The notes beneath the pieces are model-generated. The model saw nothing but the letters and a program-made list of their open reading frames with translations. It did no database searches and was not told the DNA's origin. A stretch of 64,000 nt of DNA. Source: Pseudomonadota bacterium (lineage in GTDB: Bacteria; Pseudomonadota; Gammaproteobacteria; Steroidobacterales; Steroidobacteraceae). The stretch lies in the NCBI GenBank assembly GCA_023391815.1, contig JAEWAF010000073.1:1-64000 (forward strand), given 5' to 3'. Made by a program: the position numbers and the translations under genes. Below, piece by piece: positions 42,611-49,635 of this stretch; the stretch's first letter is position 1; every line of letters starts with the position of its first letter.

Positions 42611-43915
42611 ATGGCTGGCAGTTACACCGATCCGCGCGATCGTTCTTTCATCGCCGACGCGAACGCGAAGCTGTTGAAGGATGTGGATGCCGACTACGCG
42701 GCGCTTGGCGCGATGCTGAGCCGTCGAGGCATCGATATCGATGCGGTGACCGCGATGGTCGCAAACTTCGGCGTGGCCATTCCGTCGTGGGGCGTCGGCA
42801 CGGGCGGCACTCGCTTCGCGCGCTTTCCTGGCAACGGCGAGCCTCGCAATGTGTTCGAGAAGCTCGAGGACTGCGCGGTCATTCATAGCCTGACCGGTGC
42901 CACTCCGACGGTCTCGCTGCATTTACCCTGGGATTACACCGAAGACATGCCGGCGCTGCGTCAGCGGGCGACCGCGCTCGGGCTCGGCTTCGATGCGGTG
43001 AACTCGAACACGTTCCAGGATCGTCCCGGCCAGAAGCTGTCGTATAAGTTCGGCAGTCTCACTCATACCGACGCGGCCGTGCGCGCCCAAGCCGTCGAGC
43101 ACAACGTCGAGTGCATTCGTATCGGCCAGTCGCTGGGCTCGAAGGCGTTAACGGTCTGGATCGGCGATGGCGCGAACTTTCCCGGTCAGCAACATCTGGG
43201 CCGTGCGTTCGAGCGTTATCTGGAATCGACCTCGCGGATCTACGCCGCCTTGCCGGCGGACTGGCGCATGCTCATCGAGCACAAGATGTATGAGCCGGCG
43301 TTCTACGCGACCGTGATTCAGGATTGGGGCAGTTCGCTGCTCGCCGCGCAGACGCTCGGGCCGAAAGCGTTCTGCCTGGTCGATCTCGGCCACCACGCGC
43401 CGAATGTGAATATCGAAATGATCGTGTCGCGGCTGGTGCATGCCCGACGGCTCGGCGGTTTCCATTTCAACGATTCCAAGTACGGCGACGACGATCTGGA
43501 CACCGGCTCGATCGATCCGTACCGCCTGTTCCTGATCTTCAACGAGCTCATCGACGCGCAGTGGCGCCAGGTGCCGGACTTCCATCCGGCGCACATGCTG
43601 GACCAGTCCCACAACGTCACCGATCCGATCGAAAGCCTGATGACCAGCGCCATCGAACTGCAGCGGGCCTATGCGCAGGCGCTGCTGGTCGACCGCCAGG
43701 TCCTGGCCGACTATCAGCAGCAGAACGACGCGTTGATGGCGGCGCAGACGTTGAAGCGTGCGTTTACGACCGACGTGCAACCCATCCTGGCGCGTGCCCG
43801 CTTGCAAAAGGGCGCGGCCATCGATCCGGTGAGCGCTTATCGTCGCAGCAACTATCGTCTCGAATGCGCCAGCAAACGTCCGGCCAGCCAGAGTTTCGGC
43901 GGCGGCATCGTGTAA
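42611..43915 (+). CDS. rhaI: L-rhamnose isomerase RhaI (Pseudomonas/Rhizobium type)
   Basis: A 434-residue TIM-barrel isomerase converting L-rhamnose to L-rhamnulose. VSLHLPWDY, FGSLTHTDAAVR, WIGDGANFPGQQ, LIEHKMYEPAFY, DLGHHAPNVNIE and HFNDSKYGDDDLD carry the expected metal-binding Glu, Asp and His residues of the rhizobial/P. stutzeri enzyme family, not the E. coli RhaA type. The ATG at 42611 is preceded by AGGGGG; an in-frame TTG at 42593 has none. It is the second gene of the rightward rha unit. Confidence 0.9.
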   Translation: MAGSYTDPRDRSFIADANAKLLKDVDADYAALGAMLSRRGIDIDAVTAMVANFGVAIPSWGVGTGGTRFARFPGNGEPRNVFEKLEDCAVIHSLTGATPTVSLHLPWDYTEDMPALRQRATALGLGFDAVNSNTFQDRPGQKLSYKFGSLTHTDAAVRAQAVEHNVECIRIGQSLGSKALTVWIGDGANFPGQQHLGRAFERYLESTSRIYAALPADWRMLIEHKMYEPAFYATVIQDWGSSLLAAQTLGPKAFCLVDLGHHAPNVNIEMIVSRLVHARRLGGFHFNDSKYGDDDLDTGSIDPYRLFLIFNELIDAQWRQVPDFHPAHMLDQSHNVTDPIESLMTSAIELQRAYAQALLVDRQVLADYQQQNDALMAAQTLKRAFTTDVQPILARARLQKGAAIDPVSAYRRSNYRLECASKRPASQSFGGGIV

Positions 43916-43937
43916 CTGTCGGACTGCGCCGCGACAG
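43916..43937 (+). terminator. Hairpin after rhaI
   Basis: CTGTCG and CGACAG pair directly after the rhaI stop; a second AATAAC/GTTATT hairpin follows at 43947-43964 and ends in TT. Together they may terminate the rhaDI mRNA, though the U-tract is poor. Confidence 0.4.
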
Positions 43938-44075
43938 ACTCATTCTAATAACCGGCCCGTTATTTCGGAGCGGATTGAGCACGCTCCCACGCAACACTTC
44001 GTCGTGTTAGCTGCTCCCAGTCGTCTGAGTCCGGGCTATATACTCCCGCCGCCGAAACCAGTCTGGGTTGCTCGC

Positions 44076-44852
44076 TTGCGAACTGTCGTCGTCACCCGCT
44101 ACGTCACGCCTCTGCGCGAAGGGGGTTCCGTACCCGCCATCGTCGAAGCCGACGACGACGGGATGTATGTCATCAAATGGCGGGGCGCGGGGCAGGGACC
44201 GAAGGCGCTGATCGCCGAGCTGGTGGCCGGTCAGATCGGCCGCGCGGCCGGTCTGCCGATCCCGGAGATCGTGTTGATCGAGCTCGATCCGGATCTGGCG
44301 CGCACCGAGCCCGATGTCGAGATTCAGGAACTGATCCGCGCCAGCGCCGGCCTGAACGTCGCGCTCGATTATCTGCCCGGCGCGATCACTTTCGATCCGG
44401 TGGTGTTTCAGCCCGATGCAGCGCTCGCTTCGAAGATCGTGTGGTTCGACGCATTCGTCACCAATGTCGATCGCACCGCTCGCAACACCAACATGCTGGT
44501 GTGGCATCGGCAGCTGCGCCTGATCGATCACGGCGCCGCTTTGTACTTTCATCATTCCTGGGCGCAATATCTGGAACGCAGTCGGGATGCGTTTCCCATG
44601 ATTCGCGATCATGTGTTGTTGCCGTTCGCCAATGCGCTCGACGAGGCGCACGAGCTCATGCTCTCTCGCATCACACCGGAAGTGATTCGTGACATCGTCG
44701 CGTCGATTCCCGATGCGCTGTTACGGGGCGATGCGACTTTCTCCAGCGCCGCCGAATATCGAACCGCGTACGCGGAATATCTGTTGCGACGCCTGGAGTC
44801 GCCGCACCTGTTCTTCGTGGAGGTGAAGCGTGCGCGCTCCGTGCTCGTATGA
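44076..44852 (+). CDS. HipA-like kinase family protein
   Basis: A 258-residue protein of the HipA-like kinase family: GMYVIKWRGAGQGPKALIAE supplies the nucleotide-binding Lys and glycine loop, DAFVTNVDRTARNTNML the catalytic Asp-Asn loop, and LRLIDHGAALYFHH the metal-binding Asp. No N-terminal HipA subdomain 1 and no hipB gene are present. A TTG at 44076 is preferred because TATAC(T) near 44035-44041 looks like a -10 box, which would exclude the GTG at 44004. Its end overlaps the DUF3037 gene by 23 bp, a common pairing whose function is unknown. Confidence 0.75.
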   Translation: MRTVVVTRYVTPLREGGSVPAIVEADDDGMYVIKWRGAGQGPKALIAELVAGQIGRAAGLPIPEIVLIELDPDLARTEPDVEIQELIRASAGLNVALDYLPGAITFDPVVFQPDAALASKIVWFDAFVTNVDRTARNTNMLVWHRQLRLIDHGAALYFHHSWAQYLERSRDAFPMIRDHVLLPFANALDEAHELMLSRITPEVIRDIVASIPDALLRGDATFSSAAEYRTAYAEYLLRRLESPHLFFVEVKRARSVLV

Positions 44853-45216
44853 CTACGCCATCATTCGCGTCGTCCCTCGGGTCGAGCGCGAAGAATTCGT
44901 GAATGTCGGCGTGATCGTTTCCTGTCCGGCGCTGGATTATCTGGCCGCGCGCATCGAGCTGGACGAGGCGCGGCTGCTGGCGTTCGCGCCGGGCGTGGAC
45001 ATCGAGCTGGTTCGCGAAAATCTCGCCAGCATTCCGGCCATCTGTGCCGGCTCCGGCCCGATCGGCCGGCTGACCTTGCGAGAGCGCTTCCACTGGCTGG
45101 TTGCGCCTCGGAGTACGATGATTCAGACGTCCTCGGTGCACACCGGCCGCAGCGACGATCCGTCACGCCTGCTGGAGCAGCTGCTACAGAAAATGGTGCG
45201 CTCGGGCGGGCGCTGA
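44830..45216 (+). CDS. DUF3037 protein paired with the HipA-like kinase
   Basis: A 128-residue DUF3037 protein beginning with a GTG inside the kinase gene. YDYAIIRVVPRVEREEFVNVGVIV and the later TLRERFHWLVAPRSTMIQTS are the family landmarks. DUF3037 proteins are found next to HipA-like kinases in many genomes, suggesting a two-protein unit; which one is effector is not known. The 23-bp overlap enforces translational coupling. Confidence 0.8.
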   Translation: MRAPCSYDYAIIRVVPRVEREEFVNVGVIVSCPALDYLAARIELDEARLLAFAPGVDIELVRENLASIPAICAGSGPIGRLTLRERFHWLVAPRSTMIQTSSVHTGRSDDPSRLLEQLLQKMVRSGGR

Positions 45217-45354
45217 GACCTCTACGGATTGGTCATAAGCGCGGTTTTCGGCCTAAAATCCGCGTGAAACACATTGTTTCCTGCGGATTTGACGCTGGGT
45301 GTGTACACTCGCGCGCCTTTGCCGCTGTCCGCGCCCGCCAAGTCCGAGGTTTCC

Positions 45355-48126
45355 TTGCCCGCTCCTTCCGATCAGACCCCGGGCGAAAGCCCGACTTTCA
45401 GCGATCTCGACCTGGGCGACGCCGTGCTCAAGGCGTTGCAGGACGTGGGCTACGAGTCGCCTTCGCCCATTCAGGCCGCGACGATTCCTCATCTGCTCGC
45501 AGGCCGCGATGTCGTCGGCCAGGCCCAGACCGGCACCGGTAAGACCGCTGCTTTCGCGCTGCCGATTCTCTCCAAGATCGATGTTCGCGAGACCGTGCCT
45601 CAGGCGCTGGTCCTCGTGCCGACGCGTGAGCTGGCGATCCAGGTCGCCGAAGCGTTCCAGAAGTACGCCTCTTACATGAAGGGATTTCATGTACTGCCGG
45701 TGTATGGCGGACAGAGCTACACGCCTCAGCTTCATAGCCTCCGGCGTGGCGTTCACGTCGTGGTCGCGACGCCCGGTCGCGCGATGGATCATATGAAGCG
45801 CGGCACGCTCGACCTGTCTTCGTTAAAACATCTGGTGCTCGACGAAGCCGATGAGATGCTGCGCATGGGATTTATCGACGATGTCGAATGGATTCTGGAG
45901 CAGATTCCCGCCGAACGGCAGATCGCGCTGTTCTCCGCCACCATGCCCGCGCAGGTGCGCCGGATCGCCCAACAGCACCTGCGCGAGCCTGCTGAAGTCA
46001 CGATCAAGAGCAAGACGACGACGGCGAGCCAGATCCGTCAGCGGTACTGGATCGTCAGCGGCATGCACAAGCTCGATGCGCTCACTCGGATTCTCGAGGC
46101 GGAGTCGTTCGACGCCATGATCGTGTTCACGCGCACCAAGATCGCGACGGAAGAGCTTGCCGAGCGGCTGTCCGCTCGCGGTTTCGCCGTCGAGGCACTC
46201 AACGGCGACATCGCCCAGGTGCAGCGTGAGCGCACGATTGCGCGCCTGAAGTCGGGGCAGATCGATATCGTCGTCGCGACGGACGTGGCGGCACGTGGGC
46301 TGGACGTTGAGCGTGTGAGTCACGTCGTCAATTACGATGTTCCTTATGACCCTGAGTCGTATGTGCATCGGATCGGACGGACCGGTCGGGCGGGGCGCAG
46401 CGGCGAGGCGATTCTGTTCATCGCGCCTCGTGAGAGAAACATGCTTCGAATCATCGAGCGGACGACGCGTCAAAGCGTGCAGCAGATGCAACTGCCGACG
46501 ATCGAGGACGTGAATGAGCGGCGCGTCGCGAAGTTCAACGAAAAATTGACGGCGGCGATCGCGGCGAATGCGGGGCAGCCGTTTGTGTCGCTGATCGAGA
46601 GTTATGAACGGGACAACAATGTTCCCGCCGTCGAGATCGCTGCTGCTCTCGCCAGCATTGCACAGGGCGCAACCCCGATGTTGCTGGAGCCGCAGGCGCG
46701 GCGAGCCGGAGGTTCATCCGATCAGCCGTGGTCACAATCGGCTCCCTCCGAACTCGCTCCTCGCCGCGAACGCGCCCCCCGCCCGGATCGCGCCGCTCGC
46801 AATGAGAAGTACGCCAAACGCGAGCGCGACCTGCGTGCTCGCGAGCAAGAAGACGCGAGCGCTCAGCGCGCCCCGCGCTCGAGCTGGAGTGAGTCGGACG
46901 ATGCCGGCGCTCCGCGAGAGCGCGCCTCGCGCTCGGATTGGCCGTCTCGCGAAGAGCAGGTCTCCCGCTCGGATTGGCCGTCTCGCGAAGAAGGGGCCTC
47001 GCGAGAGCGAGAGTCTCGCTCTGATCGGGCAGCTCATGAAGAAAGGGCCTCGCGTCAGCGACCGGCCCGATCCGAGGCGGAGCGTGAGTCCACCGATCGT
47101 TATCAGTCGCGCTACCGCGCGGAGTCTGCCTCAGATTCCGTGCAGGCCGATGACGACAATAAATCATTGCTCGATCACGAAGCACCGAGCGAGCAAACAC
47201 CCAAGCCCCTGAATCGCCGCGAACGACGCGCACTCGAACGCGCGGAGCGCGAGCGAATTGCGGCGGGCGGCGAAGAAGTCGCAGCCGAGAATGTCAGCAG
47301 CAAGGACGAGAGCGAGGAGATCAGCGCTCCCGGCCAAGAATCTACTGCGGCTCAAGCTGGTGAACCGCCTCTGCGCGAGTACGAGAGTGCGCGCGAGGAT
47401 CTCCACTCGAGTGAAGATCGCAGCCCAAGCGTAGATCAGCCCTCGCGTGAAGATCGCAGCCCACGCGTAGATCGGTCCTCGCGTGAAGATCGCAGCTCAC
47501 GCGAAGATCGGTCCTCGCGTGACGCTCGCACCTTGCACGAGGAACGGCACGCCGGAGGCGAAGCTCGGCCGCGCAAGCGTGCCGAGTCGCGCCAGTTCGA
47601 CGAAGAGAAGCGCCCCCGCCGAGGGACGGAGGTTCGTGACTTCGCGGCCGGTGAGCGCCCTCGTAGAGCAACGGAAGTTCGTGATTTCTCGGAAGGCGAT
47701 CGCCCGCGTGGGCGCGGCCAGGACCGGGACTTCGGTGGCGACGAACGCCGCCCCCGTCGCGGCGGCGACGAGGAGGTCGAAACGTATCGCATCGAAGTCG
47801 GTCACGCGCACGGCGTGAAGCCGGGCAACATCGTGGGTGCGATCGCCAACGAGGTCGGCCTCGAAGGCCGGCACATCGGCCGCGTGCTGATCCGCGAAGA
47901 TCACAGCTTCGTCGACCTGCCCACCGGCATGCCCAAGGACGTTTTCAAACAGCTACAGAAAGTCCGAGTCGCCGGCCAGCCGCTCCAGATCAGTCGAGCC
48001 CTGAAAACGCACGTGGAAAAGCTCCGACGCGAGCGCCCGGCGGCGCCGAAGTTTCGCAATCAGAACGATTTCAAAGGCGCGCGATCCAAGCCGAGAGCGC
48101 CACGCGACAGCAAGCGACGCCGCTGA
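45355..48126 (+). CDS. deaD: DEAD-box RNA helicase DeaD/CsdA-like, with very long RS/RE-rich tail
   Basis: A helicase of about 923 residues. The core (~20-370) shows the Q motif YESPSPIQ, motif I AQTGTGKT (~59), DEAD (~163) and HRIGRTGRAGR. A DbpA-type RNA-binding domain (~805-880, YRIEVGHAHGVKPGNIVGAI) matches DeaD. Between them lie some 350 residues of low-complexity sequence dominated by Arg, Ser, Glu and Asp (SREDRS, SRSDWPSREE repeats). DeaD unwinds RNA in ribosome assembly, notably in the cold. The start is uncertain: TTG 45355 has GAGG five bases before it and fits family N-termini; TTG 45274 and GTG 45301 are alternatives. Confidence 0.87.
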   Translation: MPAPSDQTPGESPTFSDLDLGDAVLKALQDVGYESPSPIQAATIPHLLAGRDVVGQAQTGTGKTAAFALPILSKIDVRETVPQALVLVPTRELAIQVAEAFQKYASYMKGFHVLPVYGGQSYTPQLHSLRRGVHVVVATPGRAMDHMKRGTLDLSSLKHLVLDEADEMLRMGFIDDVEWILEQIPAERQIALFSATMPAQVRRIAQQHLREPAEVTIKSKTTTASQIRQRYWIVSGMHKLDALTRILEAESFDAMIVFTRTKIATEELAERLSARGFAVEALNGDIAQVQRERTIARLKSGQIDIVVATDVAARGLDVERVSHVVNYDVPYDPESYVHRIGRTGRAGRSGEAILFIAPRERNMLRIIERTTRQSVQQMQLPTIEDVNERRVAKFNEKLTAAIAANAGQPFVSLIESYERDNNVPAVEIAAALASIAQGATPMLLEPQARRAGGSSDQPWSQSAPSELAPRRERAPRPDRAARNEKYAKRERDLRAREQEDASAQRAPRSSWSESDDAGAPRERASRSDWPSREEQVSRSDWPSREEGASRERESRSDRAAHEERASRQRPARSEAERESTDRYQSRYRAESASDSVQADDDNKSLLDHEAPSEQTPKPLNRRERRALERAERERIAAGGEEVAAENVSSKDESEEISAPGQESTAAQAGEPPLREYESAREDLHSSEDRSPSVDQPSREDRSPRVDRSSREDRSSREDRSSRDARTLHEERHAGGEARPRKRAESRQFDEEKRPRRGTEVRDFAAGERPRRATEVRDFSEGDRPRGRGQDRDFGGDERRPRRGGDEEVETYRIEVGHAHGVKPGNIVGAIANEVGLEGRHIGRVLIREDHSFVDLPTGMPKDVFKQLQKVRVAGQPLQISRALKTHVEKLRRERPAAPKFRNQNDFKGARSKPRAPRDSKRRR
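46930..46991 (+). repeat. 36-bp-period direct repeat inside deaD
   Basis: An identical 26-base block starts at 46930 and 46966, giving two 12-residue copies beginning SRSDWPSREE. Exact nucleotide identity suggests recent duplication of the tail. Confidence 0.85.
47441..47531 (+). repeat. Second 36-bp-period repeat tract inside deaD
   Basis: The block CCTCGCGTGA recurs at 47441, 47477 and 47513, always 36 bp apart, encoding SREDRS-type dodecapeptides. Same period as the tract 500 bp upstream, but a different sequence. Confidence 0.8.
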
Positions 48127-48189
48127 TACTCAGCGGCTCGCCCCAGCCTCGCAGCCTGATAAAACCCTATAAATCCAGGCTCAAACCCA

Positions 48190-48209
48190 CCGACCGACCG
48201 GTCGGTCGG
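48190..48209. promoter_or_regulatory. Perfect 20-bp palindrome of TetR-operator type
   Basis: CCGACCGACC followed by its exact reverse complement. GACCGACCGGTCGGTC-like sites are classical TetR-family operators. No TetR gene lies in this window, so the regulator would act in trans. It stands 64 bp after the deaD stop. Confidence 0.5.
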
Positions 48210-48247
48210 ACCGTGAACCGGCTCACATTTCGTTCCGTGGCGACGCA

Positions 48248-48272
48248 TTAGAAACATCGGCGATGTTTCTAA
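48248..48272. promoter_or_regulatory. Perfect 25-bp palindrome (12-1-12)
   Basis: TTAGAAACATCG, one central G, and the exact reverse complement CGATGTTTCTAA. The outer arms are AT-rich against a GC-rich background. It may be a protein-binding site for the downstream lipoprotein unit or a transcription end for deaD; no U-run follows. Confidence 0.45.
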
Positions 48273-48326
48273 CGCGCGCCGCGAGACGTCGGTCTACAGC
48301 GACGTTGCCGCTATTCGCCGACAGGA

Positions 48327-48354
48327 TTGAGGATCCGCCGGGGGTGGTTATGCT
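48327..48354 (+). promoter_or_regulatory. Candidate promoter of the riboswitch-lipoprotein transcript
   Basis: TTGAGG (48327-48332) and TATGCT (48349-48354) with 16 bases between. A start near 48361 would give a leader of about 460 bases before the lipoprotein ATG. Confidence 0.35.
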
Positions 48355-48360
48355 CCATCC

Positions 48361-48580
48361 CGCGTCAAGACATTGGGTGCCTCTCCGATGGGTAAGGGGC
48401 CGCGAAAGCGCGAAACTGGCATCCACTGATCAATTAACAGGGTTCGCAGGGAATGCGAACGCCGCAGCGGGTCGAGGAAGATTGAAGCTTCTCGTCTGAC
48501 TGAAATCCAGTGACAGCCGTGCCGGCTGCGCGCGTATGCGCGCGGTCATCGGAAGTCACAACCTCGAAAGGAGCATTCGA
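48361..48580 (+). other. Unidentified structured leader upstream of the riboswitch
   Basis: No gene fits here. Complementary segments include GGGTGCC/GGCATCC (48375-48381 with 48418-48424) enclosing a CGC-GAAA-GCG hairpin, GTTCGCA/TGCGAAC (48442-48448 with 48454-48460) and CAGCC/GGCTG near 48513-48527. CCTCGAA/TTCGAGG (48562-48582) has AGGAG in its loop. I do not recognise it as a known riboswitch; it lacks the GEMM core. Confidence 0.4.
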
Positions 48581-48684
48581 GGCTCGCTACCGTCAAGGGC
48601 AAACCCGTCGAAAGTCGGGGACGCAAAGCAACCGGTCTACAAGGGCTCACGCCCGATGACAGCGGGGCTGCCAAATAGCGAGAG
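48581..48684 (+). promoter_or_regulatory. Cyclic-di-GMP-I (GEMM-I) riboswitch
   Basis: The conserved GEMM core is clear: AAGGGCAAACC, a CGAAAG-capped stem, GGGACGCAAAGC, ACCGG and a terminal AGCGGGGCTGCC. P1 closes with CTCGCTA (48583-48589) and TAGCGAG (48676-48682), a perfect 7-bp match. The second arm contains GGGC-TCAC-GCCC. The GGG run that contacts the ligand is intact, which favours c-di-GMP over the cGAMP-selective variants, if my alignment is right. There is no intrinsic terminator before the ATG at 48824; two hairpins (48689-48706 and 48716-48731) suggest translational or stability control. Confidence 0.9.
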
Positions 48685-48823
48685 CAAGCCGTGCGTGCGA
48701 GCACGGATGTTCTATGTGTACGCGAGTACACCGTGATTGGTCTGGTCGCATCCAGCGACCGCGTCGCCCTTGGAAATTCACGTCGAGCGCGCAAGCGCCG
48801 GCAGAAGTATCAAGGGTTATCAG

Positions 48824-49567
48824 ATGCAGAAGGCGATTGTCGGTAAGTGGGTGAAGCGTGGCGGGCTGGTCGCCCTGGCGATGACGAGCCTGGTGAGCGC
48901 CGGTTGCGGTGGCGGCGGCGGTGGTGACAGCAGCGGTACGGCCGCGAGCGGCAACAGCGCTGGCAAGAACTCTGCTCCGACGATTTCCGGTGCGCCAGCG
49001 ACCAAGGCCACCGTCGGTGGAGCGTACACGGCGACACCGACGGCCAAAGACCCCGATGGCGACACGCTGGCGTTCTCGATCCAGAACAAGCCCGCCTGGG
49101 CGCAGTTCAACACGACCACCGGCGCCCTGACCGGCACGCCGACATCCGCAGCCACGTTCGCCAACATCGTGATCACCGTCAGCGACGGCAAGGCCACGGC
49201 TTCGTTGCCGGCGTTCTCGATCACGGTGGGCGCCGACGGCTCCGGCTCGAACGCCAGCGCCGGCTCCAATTCCAGCTCCGCGCCGACGCCGGCTGTCGCG
49301 TCCGGTCCGAACGTCGCGTTGTCCTGGAACGTGCCGACGCAGACGGTCGACGGCCAGACGTTGCAGAACCTCGCGGGCTATCGCATTCACTACGGCACGA
49401 ATCAGAACGCGATGGTGAATTCCATCGAAGTGCCGAGCGCGGGTGTGAACAGCTATACCGTGCAGAATCTGAAGGCGGGCACGACTTACTACTTCGCGGT
49501 GCGCGCCATCACGTCCAACGGCGATGAGAGCGAGCTGTCGAACGTGATCTCCCGCGTGATCGGCTGA
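48824..49567 (+). CDS. Surface lipoprotein with He_PIG/cadherin-like and fibronectin III domains
   Basis: A 247-residue exported protein, probably lipid-anchored at the Cys of VSAGC, followed by a Gly run. Residues ~50-140 form a putative Ig/cadherin-like domain (TPTAKDPDGDTLAFSIQNKP ... GALTGTPTSAATFANIVITV). A Ser/Ala linker leads to a fibronectin III domain (~165-247; LAGYRIHYGTNQ ... GTTYYFAVRAI ... ELSNVISR). Such modules mediate adhesion or matrix binding. The ATG at 48824 has AAGGG eight bases upstream; an in-frame start at 48737 lies within the leader. Control by the upstream c-di-GMP riboswitch links it to biofilm-type behaviour. Confidence 0.82.
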   Translation: MQKAIVGKWVKRGGLVALAMTSLVSAGCGGGGGGDSSGTAASGNSAGKNSAPTISGAPATKATVGGAYTATPTAKDPDGDTLAFSIQNKPAWAQFNTTTGALTGTPTSAATFANIVITVSDGKATASLPAFSITVGADGSGSNASAGSNSSSAPTPAVASGPNVALSWNVPTQTVDGQTLQNLAGYRIHYGTNQNAMVNSIEVPSAGVNSYTVQNLKAGTTYYFAVRAITSNGDESELSNVISRVIG

Positions 49568-49581
49568 TTCATCAGGTAACA

Positions 49582-49597
49582 ATCGTCAGCTGACGAT
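49582..49597. repeat. 16-bp palindrome before the terminator
   Basis: ATCGTCAG followed by its reverse complement, ending one base before the terminator stem. It may simply extend the 3' RNA structure. Confidence 0.5.
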
Positions 49598-49632
49598 GGG
49601 CTGGCGCCGTTCGCGGCGCCAGCCCTTTTTTT
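49598..49632 (+). terminator. Strong rho-independent terminator
   Basis: GGGCTGGCGCC pairs with GGCGCCAGCCC across a short loop, followed by seven T residues. It ends the lipoprotein transcript; it lies three bases from the stop of the convergent DUF885 gene. Confidence 0.92.
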
Positions 49633-49635
49633 ATT

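Noticed and set aside
41282..42922. 546-codon open frame antisense to rhaD
   Set aside because: No recognisable motif; opposite to a well-conserved fusion enzyme.
46930..47531. CRISPR-like spacing of repeats
   Set aside because: The 36-bp repeats are in-frame dodecapeptide units inside deaD with no spacers; they are coding repeats.
48430..48480. Possible second GEMM aptamer (tandem riboswitch)
   Set aside because: GCAGGG and GCAGCGGG fragments are there, but the CGAAAG loop and GACGCAAAGC core are missing.
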